A stretch of 64,000 bases of DNA from Polytrichum commune (Eukaryota > Streptophyta > Polytrichopsida > Polytrichales > Polytrichaceae): contig OX485809.1 of NCBI GenBank assembly GCA_950295325.1, positions 8,000,001-8,064,000 of the forward strand, read 5' to 3'. The position numbers were made by a program, and so were the translations under genes. A model generated the notes under the pieces. That model saw nothing but the letters and a program-made list of their open reading frames with translations, was not told the origin of the DNA and did no database searches. Shown piece after piece: positions 22,801 to 35,374 of this stretch (positions are counted from its first letter, which is position 1; every line of letters begins with the position of its first letter).

Positions 22801-25800
22801 ATGTTAGATTACACAAAAGAATTAAGGAGGGTTTTCTGACAATTCCAGACCATGCACTTTAACAGAAGTGCTCAAGCCATCTTACCTCCACAAAATGTTT
22901 GTTAGCATTCAGCATAACAAACTTCAAATGTCCCTCCATGGATTCCAAAGCTCCACTGTCCGGGACCACAAGTATGCGCCCATCCTCATCCGCGTTGGTG
23001 AGAGCAAGCACAAAATCTGCGAGGGCATGGAACCCAGTAAGGGCACTACTTCCCTGAGGGAAAGAATCTTTCGTGGCACTGTTTCTTGGTTGCAATGCTA
23101 CCGTTTGCTCCAAGATTACCTTCTCTCCATAGCTGCTCACCTAAACCAACCAAGTCTTTAGATGTAGCATCTGTTAGTCCAAGAAGGATTGAGATGTATT
23201 AGTAAAAGCATCAAGATTGGAAACAAAAGACAAGAGACTTGAATGACTATCTATGCAGAGGTTAGTTCAGGTTATGTTGTCAGGGAATGTTTGTCATCTT
23301 TGATCCTAGTGTAAAGAGTCAGTCAACAGGAGAAACACTCTAGAGGCACTGCTGGTGTGAGCTGGCTGTAGAAAGAATTTTACTGCACTAAGAATTGAGA
23401 TAGGGCAAAAAGAAAAGAGTTTAAATCCAATTCAGGTGACTATTGCTCCATGCAGACCTTGTGGACGATATTGCTCTCTTTGATGTAGCGACGCAGCTTG
23501 TATAAATTGATGCTATCTATCTTCAATGAGAATACAAAGTCATTAATGGTCATAATGTCAGATTTCTTGGCTCCAAACTTTTCACTCTTCAATCCACCCT
23601 GTTGAAGGCAGATCATGAAGGCCTTGATGAGCACGAGTAATGTTTCTATGTACCGCATATTTGACTCTGCCAGACGGGTCTTGAACTTCTCCAGATACTC
23701 TGAAAGCTGGGAGCTCACTTGTCTCAGCTGTACACACCCAAAATGAGAACAAACAGAATAAAAGCATCACACAATAAATAGGACCACCTTCCACAGAAAA
23801 TTGGTGGGATAATCTGAAAGATTGCACGTCATTTCAAAAACTTTTTAACTCCAGCAAGTACTCCAGCCTTGCTGATATCTTGGACTTGAAGTGGTTGAGC
23901 TGCAACTTCCATAATCTTTGGATTATAGAGTCTATCTATATGGCTCAACCAATTGTAGCAGAGTTCAAAAGATCATCTATTTTATTAATTCACTTACATT
24001 GGCATTGAACTAGGTGCAACTGCACCCGCCTTGAAGGGCCAGCCACACACAATTTGAGCTCAAGCTCAAGCTTGCAAGTCTGGTGGGCTAAGGTAAAATA
24101 ATTTAGACCCTTACTGTGCCTAAAATGGTGGAGCTTTGGTTCCTCCTTTTTGGGTTGATTTTCAAGGTCAAGCCCAAACTTAAACTTGTAGTCACCAGAC
24201 TGGAAAATTCTTCACATTCAAGTTTGGGCTCAAACTTGACAATCAATTCAAAAAAGCGAGACCAACCTTGAGATAAAGGTGATCCACCATCTTAGGCATA
24301 TGTAAGGGATCAAACTCTTTTACTTGGCCCACCAAACATGCAAGCTTGAGCTTGAGCTTGAGCTCAAGTTGTGTATGGCAAATCCATGAGAATTCACTAA
24401 GCAATCACACTATTACTCTCTTGGCACTTTGGTCATGTGGGATTAAGACAGTAGCCTGCTAGAATAATTCAGTTTGACCAATACATCAAAGGTGACTAGA
24501 TTGCAATTTATGCGCATAAGTATTGTTTGTACCTACTTGATTTGTGGAGACCTGGCAGCTGTGGATGCTGGTGACTGTGTCGACTAGGTTGTGTGCCTCA
24601 TCAATGATTATCACACAATCCTTTAGCTTTACACCAAGAGATTCACGTGTCGCACTGTGCAAGAGTGACTGGTAAGGGAGTACCACTAAGTCAGCTGCAG
24701 GTACAGCCCGGCGGGCACCATAATATGGGCATGTACCCAGCTTTTCACCCAGTTTCATTAGGTCCTCTATGTCCAGAGCACCTGATTGTATGACTTCCTC
24801 CTTGAATTGTCGCTGTAAACGCTGTTTTCTGAGCATTGGGCAACCTGAGGTCTTGGTTTTTGTGCGCTGCTTGAGGTTTTCCTTTAAAGCCTGCAAGGTG
24901 ATGTGTACAAAATATAAAACCACGCTTCTATCCATAATGCTGTGGGGATACCATTATATTGAAGTCAAATGGTTCAGTGCAAAGCCATCATGATAGACAC
25001 TGAAAGGACTACTTTGAGAACGCACTCCAATCCCTCTCGGTCTATGTTTACTTTAATCAACGAGGGTATGTAGAGCATTTTCTGCAATTCATGTGTCAAT
25101 CAGTGGATTTTCAAAAGCTTTGAAATGTGTAGTATTTTCAGCTAGCAGGAACTAAAGTTAGTCAGAATCGCATCTAATGTTTTGAGGCATTTTTTAGGAT
25201 AAGTCAAACTTATGTGACTATGATGTACATTGACGGAGCCAGAAATCAATCTCTACAGCGTCTACAGATACCATTGTATTGAACACACTCCAATTTCTCG
25301 ATATTTTACTTTAAACAATGAGGGCATGTAGAACATTCATGTACCTATTTCCTGAAACCTTGTGTCAATTCAGTGGGTGTTTAAAAGCTTCAGATTGTGT
25401 AGTATTTGTAGCTATCAAGAAATGATGTGGGTCAGAACCATGTATTGTTGAGGCCTTTTTAGGACAAGTCCAAGCTTATGTGACTATGATGTACATTGAT
25501 GGAGCCAGAGATTAATCTCCATTGCATCTACAGGAAATGAATAAAAGTCCTGGTAAGAGAAGGAAGTGTTCGACAATTTAAGTGGTAGAATGTGGTACAT
25601 CAGACAAGTCAAGGTTAGCAGGATGAGGAAAGTGGGAAGAGCTACCTTAGACCCTGCTTGGCCGCTACTCTTAGCCTTATGCAATTCTAAACAGCGCTCA
25701 TTGATGCGGGCTGAGCTCCCAAGCTTCGCCACCTCTGATTGAGATTCACTTTGTTCAACAAGAGTTCACAAGAATTTCCAGGACATTCAAATCACAGCTT

Positions 25801-27983
25801 AGAAGCTCTCAATCTACCCATGAGAGTTATCCACAAATGGGGAAGATGGATGTGATCAAAGTGACAGCCAAAATAGCTTTTTAAATCAATGTGTAAGTGC
25901 AGAAGAGCTGGTTGTTCTGTGATTTGTTCCTCACCAGGATTGATGCACAAAGTCTTGCGTGATCCTAGAGACACACTCTGTAATGATGTCCTGAATTCTG
26001 TACGCTGCAATTCCCCTACAAACTGTGACAGCTGTGAGTGCGTACGGCTGCAGAAGAAAACCTTCAAGGGCTCTTCGTCTTCATCCTCTTCTTCCAAATC
26101 ATCGTCACTGCTGCTGGCAAGTTCCATCTCTGGCTTCCTCTTCCCAGCATTGCCACTAAGAGGAAAAAACATAGAACTTTGTTTCATCAGAAAAGAGGAT
26201 GTAGACACTGTTTCTTTGATTATAAACTCTTGGTAAGATGACATTGCTGGACACTCCTAGACAGAATTCAAATACTTCTTTAGAATTATTTCCTGAAGGA
26301 TTATTGTAATTAGGCCATTATCAAAAGCATCCTTGATAATTCACATACATCTTGTCTTTTCAAGGCAAGAATAATTTCCAGCCAAGTCTCATTAATTGGT
26401 CATAACATATTGTGGAGCTGCTGCACAGCCCCATATATGGACAAACAGAAAGAAAATAAGGTTAATACTGAACCAGATAGAACATGGAATCACATGAAAA
26501 ATTGGAATATCTAAGATCTGCAACCAACATCCTTTAAAGAACAATTTACATGGACTGTTATGTAAAGGATGGCAAGCAAACAACATTATTTCAAATCAAG
26601 TGACAAAGTAAGAAACTACATAAAAATGGCCATGGCGCAATGGCAGTCACACAATTGGCATAAGTGCAACATATCACCTGGAGACATTGTCATCGCTGCA
26701 GTAATCCTCAACAAGAAAATCGTCATCCTCATTAGTACTCGCCGCTGTGGCCACTGGCTTCTTGGGTTTTGCGTTCCGCTGCTTGTGGTCATAGCCTCTT
26801 TCCTGCTCATGAGATTGTCCAAAAAAGTCTCGTGCTGTAGTAATCTTCCTTGCATTTGTGCTGCTTTTCTGCATCAACTTGCGCAACTGCTTCTTCTCCT
26901 CTTTATCTTTCTGTCTCTGTTCCTCTTTGTTGACCTCAAAATCCCGCATCCAGTCCGGTTCCTCGTCCCCCTTCAGGCCCTCGGAATCTGCCTTTGGTTG
27001 GCCGGATAGACGCAGGGCGTGCTCATCCTGTAGCCACTGAAGGGCACTACAAATCAAGCTCAATGTCTTGCCAGTACCTGCATCATCCCGCCCTCACATT
27101 GCTGAGTCTCAATATATTTGCAATCTAGATGCTCAAGAAAGATACCCAAACTCCTCTCCCAGGTTCAAGAAACTTGCACCAAGGATTGAAGATCACAGAA
27201 ATCTCATCCAGCATAGGGCAACAAGAATCCACCGAACCAAAATATGTCTTGATGATCCTCACTAGATTTCGACCAGATTCAAGAAGCTAATTTAGCATGT
27301 CCATAATCGCGGTAGCCATTCACTCCCTCCCCACTTTGTGAGTTTCTCAATCGGGAAATGGGGGATGTGATCAAGAAGCTTTGGCCCAAAGTCCAATTTC
27401 ACTCCCAGGTTCAAGTAACATGCACTAAGCATAAAAGATCACAGAACTTTCATCCAGCATATGGCAACATGAATCCCCCTAATCCAAGTGTGTTTTGATG
27501 ATCCTCACTGGTTTCCACCAGATCTAAGAAGCTTTGCAAGAATCACGATAGCCATTCACTCCCCCTTACTTCGTGAATTCCACATATGGGGTATGACGGC
27601 AAACCGTATGGCCCAACTCCAATTTATCCCCCAGGTTCAAGTAACTTGCATCAAGCATGAAAGGTCATAGAAACTTCGTCCAGCAAAGGGCAAGAAGAAT
27701 CCCCATAACCAAAATATGTCTTGATAATTCTCACTCATTTCCACCAGATTCAAGAAAATGATTCAGAATGTAGAATCCGTCATGTCTCCATGGATTAGGT
27801 CGGAGGAGCTCACATAGGAAAAAAGGAGGAAGAGGAGAATGCACCTGTGGGGCTCTCTACAATGGCCACCCCGCCCTTCTGAAGAGCACGGTAGACTGCC
27901 CTCATGAACTGCAGCTGGATGTCATATGGCTTGAATGGGAATCCGGGGAATTGCAGCTCCCCATCCTCCATGGCTGTCACCAT
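19873..27983 (-). CDS. DDX11: DDX11/CHL1-type Fe-S DNA helicase, complete 11-exon gene
   Basis: ATP-dependent superfamily 2 helicase of the XPD/FANCJ/DDX11 group, which unwinds DNA 5'-3' and supports sister-chromatid cohesion and repair in the nucleus. Exons on the minus strand: 27983-27845, 27077-26678, 26155-25935, 25734-25646, 24890-24537, 23727-23458, 23140-22886, 22389-22291, 22102-21980, 21326-20771 and 20114-19873. All junctions are GT-AG; the total of 2748 bases gives exactly 915 residues plus TGA, close to the ~900 of the family. Motifs: Walker A SPTGTGKT at residues 44-51, an acidic insert in exon 3, SRTHSQL (Ia), four candidate Fe-S cysteines (LCINP, ERCLEL, SGCPM, GTCPYY), IIDEAH at 378-383, VVFFPSFEY (IV), GKMSEGINF (V) and QSIGRAIRH (VI) across the last junction. 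A second in-frame ATG at 27971 could also be the start. The exon 6 donor (AAG/GTCTGC) is the least certain site. Confidence 0.95.
20180..20612. mobile_element. Tourist-like MITE copy G inside DDX11 intron 10
   Basis: The intron 20115-20770 holds family blocks: GAATGGATGAAAATCCTACATGG near 20310 and GGTCTACCAGATTTTGCATCC near 20361 match the reverse complement of the middle of copy D. The right part ends TGGCCATAGTGTAAAGTGGCCCTAAG at about 20612. The left end is indistinct. The insertion leaves the splice sites untouched. Confidence 0.6.
21379..21783. mobile_element. Inverted-repeat element inside DDX11 intron 9
   Basis: The ends CTGAAGGTGCGTTTACACA and the reverse complement of TGTGTAAACCCAGCTTCAAG (TTGAAGCTGGGTTTACACA) match at about 16 of 19 positions. 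Further inside, GTGGTTGTGGTTTGG faces CCAACAACCAAAAC. The intron is 21327-21979, so most of it is this element. I cannot fix the superfamily; the target-site duplication is not clear. Confidence 0.6.
24025..24385. repeat. ~360-base foldback inside DDX11 intron 5
   Basis: Two imperfect arms of about 140-165 bases face each other around a short centre near 24195. Paired blocks include CACACAATTTGAGCTCAAGC with GCTTGAGCTCAAGTTGTGTA and GTGGGCTAAGGTAAAA with TTTTACTTGGCCCAC. Others are CCAAACTTAAACTTG with CAAGTTTGGGCTCAAACTTG. A MITE-like hairpin in the 809-base intron 23728-24536. Confidence 0.75.
25018..25533. repeat. Tandem duplication inside DDX11 intron 4
   Basis: Units 25018-25264 and 25279-25533 share in order CACTCCAAT, TTTACTTTAA-CAA-GAGGG-ATGTAGA, TTCAGTGG/ATCAGTGG, AAAAGCTT, GTGTAGTATTT and AGGACAAGTC-type blocks. 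Both end TATGTGACTATGATGTACAT. Copies differ at many sites. The repeat occupies most of the intron 24891-25645 and gives a second copy of sequence just upstream of the exon 4 donor side. Confidence 0.75.
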
Positions 27984-28510
27984 ATCCAACCTCCTACTTC
28001 CAATCCAAGCTTCCCTCTCTCGATCACCACTCTCCTAATCCCTTCAATCTCCTAAACTCCTGATCCAATTTTTACACCCATATACACCATTCTGCCTTCT
28101 CCATGTGCACCGAACAGGAAAGCAAATTATCACTCTTCTTGCAACCACAGCTCAATCAATCATCCCTTCTCACTCACACAAAACTATACATTCTTTAGCA
28201 GAGATGGCCACATTTACACCCCCATGGCTGCTGGCATTGTAATGTACTACATTTTGCAGCTTACTTGTCTCTAGTTTGAATTTTCTATGTTATGTTCACG
28301 TAATGGTGCAGCCAGCGCTTCTTCACGATCTGTTGTCGTTCTTCCAATGGTGCTCTCGCCATCACCACGGCGGTGATGGGCGGGCGGAAATCACTTTGGA
28401 ATCCAGTAAAGTTGGCGGGAAGGATTGCCAGCTCAGCTTCACAGAAACGCCACATCGTCCATTTCTTGGGAACACGTCATCGGGCACTCAAGCAGGATTC
28501 AATAGTTTTT
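27984..28510. promoter_or_regulatory. Upstream region of DDX11 (5' UTR and promoter, no clear elements)
   Basis: This lies immediately 5' of the helicase start on the minus strand. It is C/T-rich on the plus strand near 27990-28150 and has a GC-richer patch at 28360-28470. No TATA box is convincing. A plus-strand frame of 78 codons (28276-28512) has no known domain. Confidence 0.35.
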
Positions 28511-31500
28511 AAAGAATAATCAACAAACCAATGGTTTTATTTAAGTATGGGCTTGCAATTGGTGGTTTTTAAAAAGGCTATTGACTTATCTAGGGGGTTT
28601 ACTCTTCGTCGAAACTCTAAAGGATGTGTGTGGGTAATTATGAGAGAGAGACGATGAATGAGGGATGCTTCACTAGGTGATTGTGAAATGGCCCCTCCTA
28701 TATACAAGAAAATTATAATGAAAGACAAAGGTATATGCACTATTGGTCCACTAGATAATGGACTCATGTATTTAAAGGTTTTTTTTCAATAAATGTGATA
28801 AATGCCTCCACTACATACACAACAAGAAAACGGTAGAACCGTGAGGCTCCGTCCTTTACTATGAAAGACTACAATTATAGTTGTCCACTTTGCTCATGCC
28901 ATTCCATGGCTATTTACTATACCAAACCTTTCTTGGATTTTGTGCACCTTCTTCTCAAATGCAAGTCAAGGATTGAAGCTACTCATTTATCACCCGAAAT
29001 TTCTAAAATAAATAATCAAGAACTGCCGAAATAACTATAGTTAACCAGATTTCTTTCAATACATTTTAGGGAGCAATCATATGTATATAAACTATAGTTA
29101 ACATCCACATTAAATAAAGTGGACATAAAATAACAAGAACAAGTAACGTCCAAGTGTGAACGCAAAGTGGTTAGGAAATTTGCTCTTGAAACAAAGAAGT
29201 TGATGCATAGTCTCTGTCCTACAGACAGAGCCAACGAATATAATATTATGGAGAAAAAAAACTCTTTTATTATGTTTGTAATTTACAAGTTCACTTGCCA
29301 TTAAGAAAGTTATTGAATGTCATCCATAGGTTGCAAGGCATTGAAACTCATAATAACATGACTTTATAACATAGTCAGAGTGTCAACTTTTTTTCTTTAG
29401 GACCCAATTTTGGACATCTACATCCACTTTACAAATCTTGGTGGCCTTTATATTTGTACACATTAGAGAACACCAATTCCTCCCTCTCTCTTATATATGC
29501 CTTTGTAATACTTTTGTTAACACTCACGATAGTTTGTAAGTTTCGTGAAGAGTGGACCCCCCTTGTTGACTTGGTTCTAATCGATTTAGGTATGTGTGTA
29601 TGAACCCAAACATTCCTCAACATCGTCAAGAGGTTCTCTTTCTAGAAGCAAGAGCCATCTCAAGGATAGCTCAGCCCACCTTACATAGTTTATTGTAACC
29701 GGCGCCTTATACTGCCGGTTTAGTTAGAAACTCGGTGCAAACACACAACTACACCGTCATAAATGTATGATAAAAAATAACTAAATTAACCAATCATGAA
29801 AACCACATATGAAACACAACAACCAAATTGTGGGAAGAGTCACACTTTTGAGGGAGATTGGAATATGATGTCAACCACCGGTTTTGTCCTTCATTGACCA
29901 AAATGTCCGGGTGACCTAAATATTGAGGTAGAATTTCTTTCCTGTCGGGTGGCAAAAATATATTGGGGCTGATTTATATATGTTTGTGACCAATTAAACT
30001 TCCATCCCAAGCTTATGCTCAAAGTCGTACTTTAGTTGGAAAATCTTGTGCTCCACTTATGTTTAGGTTAAGCCACCACCCCTTAGTTAGCCAACTAATA
30101 TTACTAGATTGCTTACATGTTGCACATAGCTATGAAATTGCAGAGCACTTTGTGGTTGAGCTCTAATCATATGTTTGAGCTATATTGATCCCCACACTAT
30201 ATGGTAACCCTAGTGCAATAGTTTAATTCCAAACAGAGTCATAGATTTTGAATTCTATTAAGGTTGCCATTCTAGTAGAAATGATGTGTCTCAGTAGTGT
30301 CTACTCCCTACAAAGGGTGAAGTAGTTTGACATCTAACGCCATTGTCCCTAGGGCGTGGCCAAGGATGTTACATAAATAAACACTCTATTCACTCTAGCC
30401 TCTTCTAAAGACCAAAGTTCTTCTTCTTCTTCTTCTTCTTATGGTGTGTCGATCTCCTTTCTTTATGGCTCAAGTCTGTCATGATATACGCCATGGCAAT
30501 TCAAATAACTTCATCACAAGTGTATATCAAGTATCATACATGTGTGCAATTCTTCTTTCTCTTTTTTTTTCTTTTTTTTTTAAAGTCACATATACGTATT
30601 TGAGTGATGTGTGGTTAGGTGTGGATGTAAGAATGGAGACCAAACATACATGTGTTTAAAAGAGATTGGACTACTTGCTCAAAATGTGTTGACCATTCTA
30701 GGTTCAATATAGTCAACATGAGTAGGGAGGGGGGGACAAGAAAATAAACCTTAGCTTGTAGGATGACATGAACAATGGTAATTTTCCCCTTCCTTGTTCA
30801 AGGGGGTTGGTGAATGGTAAATTGCATATGATAATAGGTGGTCCATTTTTAGGATGTGGGTCTATTGTTTATGAGATGGGGATAAGGGCTCAATTTTTCC
30901 GAGGCACCATTTTGTGAGATTGATGTGCAGTGAGATGTTTATTGTCGAATTGGTAAAATGTCTTCAACGAAGATTTTTAGATCAACACGCATTAGTTGTG
31001 GGATACAAAGCACGCAATTAGTGTAAGACGGTTGCCGCTATGAAATCGTGATAGTAGTCTTTTTCATTGTAAATTTTGGAGGTCATATAAGTACCTTATT
31101 GATGATCAAAGTGAAGATTCTCATGGACATTAAATAGTCACATAGGACATCTCCTTGACATTGTTCAATGCTCCAAACACCTACAAAGTAAAACATTCCA
31201 CCCTTGTGTAGTCTAGGTTACACATAGTTCAATGGGATAAGCATTGATTATGGTAGTTCATGTGGGCCACTCTATAGACGAGGAAACTAACACTAAAAAA
31301 TCGGGCATAATATTGTGGGTGCGCATTGTATTTTAACCCACCATATGCAACATTGCAGGCATGCGTTGTAGGTCAAAATGCTTCAATTGGATGAAAATTA
31401 TGTGCATTGAGAGACTTCCAACAAAATGAGATCCAATTCGTACCTGTCCTACCTAAATGGGTTCCAATCAAGAATTAGAAAAATTAGAAAACTTGATAGA

Positions 31501-32059
31501 ATATATTTGAACCAATAGTAGTTTCCCCAAAAAAACTCAATATTAAATGTTACCATCTAAAATTGATATTTACACAAATTTTGGGTGTATGGTAAGATTG
31601 ATGCAAATACAATTCCCTCAAGTATAATGTTCCACACTATTCTAATGCGTGATGGTGTCCATTGTGGGACCACACTATAGTGCATAGAAGGGTAAGAACA
31701 CTATATTGAACAATTTGGGACTCTAAGACAAATTTGAGACTATTTTGAAGCTTGTGGGGAACTCATGCGGAACTTATGGGGAACTCATAGGGAACAACCC
31801 ATGCCATGCATGCATTCTTTGAAATACTAGGGTTTTTGTACTAAAAACTTTCTCTACCAATAAGTTTGAATGAAAATAAATTGTCATGCACCATAATGCA
31901 ATTGAATTGAACCCTAGGTCTATGTTACATTTTATTGATGAACAGTATTGTGACACTCTAAAGTGTAATTTAAACTTCTAAGTTTTCTACTTAATTTGGT
32001 ATCATTGTACATGTGTTTGATAAAATAACATGAAATTATATTGCTAATTTATAGATAAG
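28511..32059. other. Intergenic DNA, no gene recognised; (TTC)n microsatellite
   Basis: About 3.5 kb without a supported gene. A (TTC)7-8 run lies at 30418-30440 and T-rich runs at about 30553-30580. Small CTATAGTTAAC inverted pieces occur near 29035-29102. Frames of 60-76 codons occur on both strands but match nothing I know. Confidence 0.4.
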
Positions 32060-33100
32060 TTACCGATATGGATGACCATTCGTATCTATGTCAGGATGGA
32101 GTAGGTATTCCAAACAAGGTTGATTTTCACAAGTTGTTTCCCACATAATTGTCTTCATGAAGCACACATGTTGGATATGTCGTTGGACAAACTCCAGTTG
32201 AAAGATTGTGAGCCCTATATGTTCAGCAACCAACATCATTTTCTGAGCATGTTTGCTTGCATTCCAACCCAAAAGGCATCCATAATATCCCTCAAGAGTA
32301 GTTGTCATAGCATATTGGACCTGAAGGAAAATTCACATGCACTCGTCAATTTCCTCGTCATGAACAATAATCATTGCCGTGGGGGGGGGGGGGTGTTAAA
32401 GGGGCATCCGGATTAGTTGATTGCATTCTCTTCGAGATTTCCAAAAAATAGCCCCGGGGGGGGGGGGAAGCCTCCATCTTGTCTTGAGGACACATTTGAA
32501 AAAGATGCAGTATATGAAATACAAATTTGAATATGTCCCCACCTTCAATACGAATATAGGCCGGACTCAAACCCCACCTTCAAATGGAAAAAATGACTTG
32601 AAATATTCCATTGTTGACTGGCAACCAATTGATTGCATCTTGACAACTTGGCCTTTGTCGGAACATAAAGATGTTGAGCCCCTAAATATCGCTATTCCGC
32701 TAGAGCAAATCGGATTTGGTCAAAGATAGCCTTCATTGTCGAGAAGAAGTCTATGGGCGATGAAAGCAACTTATGGCTTCTGGTGAGGCCACGTTGCATG
32801 TGCTTTCTCGACCGTCGGATTTGATTGATGTAACCCTCCTCTGCTGATCTCCTCCGTTCCTGCCACCACTCATCCACTGCTTGTTTTGCACAAGAGCGTG
32901 GACAAAGGATGGTTGAGGAGGACGTTGGTGTCTCTAATGTGTGGCGAGGAGTTTGTGGCCATGCAACCAGTGGATGTCCACCTCATGGACGCCCCCTCCA
33001 GTGATGAACGACGGAGGAAATACAAAGGGCGGTAGGAATGAGAAAGAAGATTTGTTCCAAGCTTTTTGTTAGTTGATATTGTGGGCCACATTGACAAGTG
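32060..33100 (-). pseudogene. Decayed coding remnant, probably transposon-derived
   Basis: Minus-strand frames at 32692-32877 (DEWWQERRRSAEEG, then SPIDFFSTMKAIFDQIR) and 32358-32570 (AYIRIEGGDIFKFVFH) look protein-like and charged. They lie consecutively but are interrupted by stops and frame changes. The intervening stretch also reads as protein in another frame. I do not recognise the family; a plant transposon-encoded protein is my best guess. Two long G runs (32381-32393 and 32456-32467) interrupt the region. Confidence 0.3.
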
Positions 33101-34082
33101 CCATGCATATATTTTGCATTGTTACTAAATATTGTTGGGTTGCTAGTCCATGGAGACCATGCCATCTCAAGGTTACATGGAGTTTTTATTTGGTTGATTT
33201 TCTAAGTGCTTTATATGCACCCTACAACAAATTATATTGGTATGGTGTATACATAACCTTAATGGAAGGCTTGATGTCAAGCAATAGACATACTAGCATT
33301 GAATGAGTTTCACACTTGTCAAATATGTGTCATCATTTTGGTGACCTATCTATTGTGTAGTGTTCTGTAAGCTTCAATTTATTATTGTCAAGTCTATATG
33401 TAAGACTAGTAATAGGTGGACATGATGTTTGTTGTGGAGGCCGACATGGATGTGAGGGTTACCACACTTTGATTGTTTCATATTCATAAATCAACAAGTT
33501 CACACATTCCTAAATGTTGTTCCCACATTCCCAATTGGGAGTTCTCATTCCCCTCAAACCATACCCATGTTCCCACATGACATTCTCATGTTTTTAAAAG
33601 CACGTTCCTATGTTCTCAAATGCACAAAATATAAAATTTTCACATTGTGGGACACCCCAAAGTTCCAAAATGTTTAATATTGTGTTTAAGTCACATTATA
33701 AGTATGCCCACAATGTTTGGTGCCATAAACAATGTAGTATGGATAGAGTCGGTTCATTGTAATGTAGCACACCTATTGCTTGAGTAGGTGTACCTAGTTT
33801 GGTTATGACCTATTATGGATGTCCAAAATTAAGACTACATGTGGGGGGGGGGGCACTCATAGTAATTTTTTGGAGACACTTGCGACAACCACTTATTTTC
33901 AAGGGGGGGGGGGTATTATCTTAAGAATTAGAATATTAGGATTTCTTAAAGTAGAAAAAAATATGGAGCTTAAAATTTTAATACCCTATTGGTAATTAGA
34001 AATCTAGAATGCATTCAATATTAAATACCTTATTTTTCTTACACATTTTTGATAGCCTTTAATTTTTAGCCGAGGGGGGGGG
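32381..34082. repeat. Cluster of five poly-G runs (9-13 G)
   Basis: Runs on the plus strand at 32381-32393 (13), 32456-32467 (12), 33843-33853 (11), 33903-33913 (11) and 34074-34082 (9). Others elsewhere are 11613-11624 and 14196-14206; C runs are at 54171-54180 and 60909-60929. They are the only notable feature in 33100-34082. Confidence 0.85.
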
Positions 34083-35104
34083 TGCATTGTGAATTGGCAT
34101 TTTCATGACGTGATTGCATTGTTATGGTATGGCAAGAAGAAAAAAAAATTAATTACACAGATAATATTGTAATGAAGAATGCAAGTAGATTTCAACCTTA
34201 AAATTTGGTGTATTAAGAAATACAATTGTCCAACATTTGCAGGATAGTAAAAGTTTGTACAACATTTGCAAAAGAATTTCAAATATCAAGTATAGTATCA
34301 AATATACCCCTTCGTGTCAACATTTAAACATAATGGAGTTTAAAGTATCATTAATAAAGAGAAACCTTCATGAAATAAATTGAGCCCTGCATCTTCTTTG
34401 ATGAAGCAAAATGTGGTCCCTTGCACATGTTATATTCCATGATATTTTTTTATAATTGGTTTCCAACACTAATTCACTCCCCATATTTTATATAGAAAAT
34501 TTCAAAATTTTACCTCAAATGAATATTAAATACCCTTTATTATATCAAACTTCATTTCTAAAATACCGCTAGTGCCCCTCCCCGTGGGTAAGAATAAAGT
34601 GGACACAAATTACACATGTGTTATGCGGTTCCCCAAAATACTTAACTACCAAGTTTAAGGCATCGCATGACCCTTTTTGCACATGCGGCAAGCCCATTGT
34701 CTATCACACTATGACACAAACAAATGAATGACAACTCGAACATAGGTTAAGGCCATGTCATTGTGAATGTTACATTTTAATGTGGCATGCTAATAGTGGA
34801 CCTCCCGCATTCTCCTATTTGGGAAGATTTAGGTGAGGTGATAATAGGGTACTTTGTTCCATTCATAAGGTACTAGGGCATGATTTAGATGGATGACAAA
34901 AATAGATGCATCCATATGACCACAATAGCTTTTCAATTATTGTGACTTCGACATTCCATAAGAAATATATAACTCAAATTTGATTCATACATGTTACAAA
35001 TTCACTTGGAAAGGTGATTGACACAAGATGATTGACATGTAAATTGGATCATGCTAAGTACTCAAAATCTCTAGGATATCATGATTAGGTATGACTACCT
35101 TATT
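34083..35104. other. AT-rich intergenic DNA left of the copia element
   Basis: No frame, repeat end or RNA gene recognised. It ends at the start of the copia LTR. Confidence 0.4.
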
Positions 35105-35374
35105 TGTATTTGAAGTCAAAAGGATTATAAATGAGATTGCACAAGCCTATACACATATAGAAAGACATATGAACAATGCTTGGAGTAACATGGTCTGATA
35201 CTCTCCTTGTTTTGCATTTTATTAATTTCTTATTTTCTTTGGTTCATACAAACAATATGGGACAACTCTTATCTTCGGACTAAAGTTGTGGCCTTATTCT
35301 AAACTTCATATTTCTTATGTCTTTTCCATTACAATTCTATTGCCTACGAGCAATCTAATGCTCTACCTTCTACA
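35105..35374 (-). repeat. 3' LTR of the copia element
   Basis: About 270 bases. Shared with the other LTR, in plus orientation: GAACAATGCTT, CTCTCCTTG, TTCTTTGGTTCATA, AACAATATG, ACTCTTAT, TTGTG-CCTTATTCTAA, ATGCTCTACCTTCTA. Boundaries are set by the terminal TG/CA and the purine tract. Confidence 0.85.

Noticed and set aside
30441-30659. 72-codon plus frame after the (TTC)n run
   Set aside because: Translation is largely poly-T-derived phenylalanine and has no recognisable domain.
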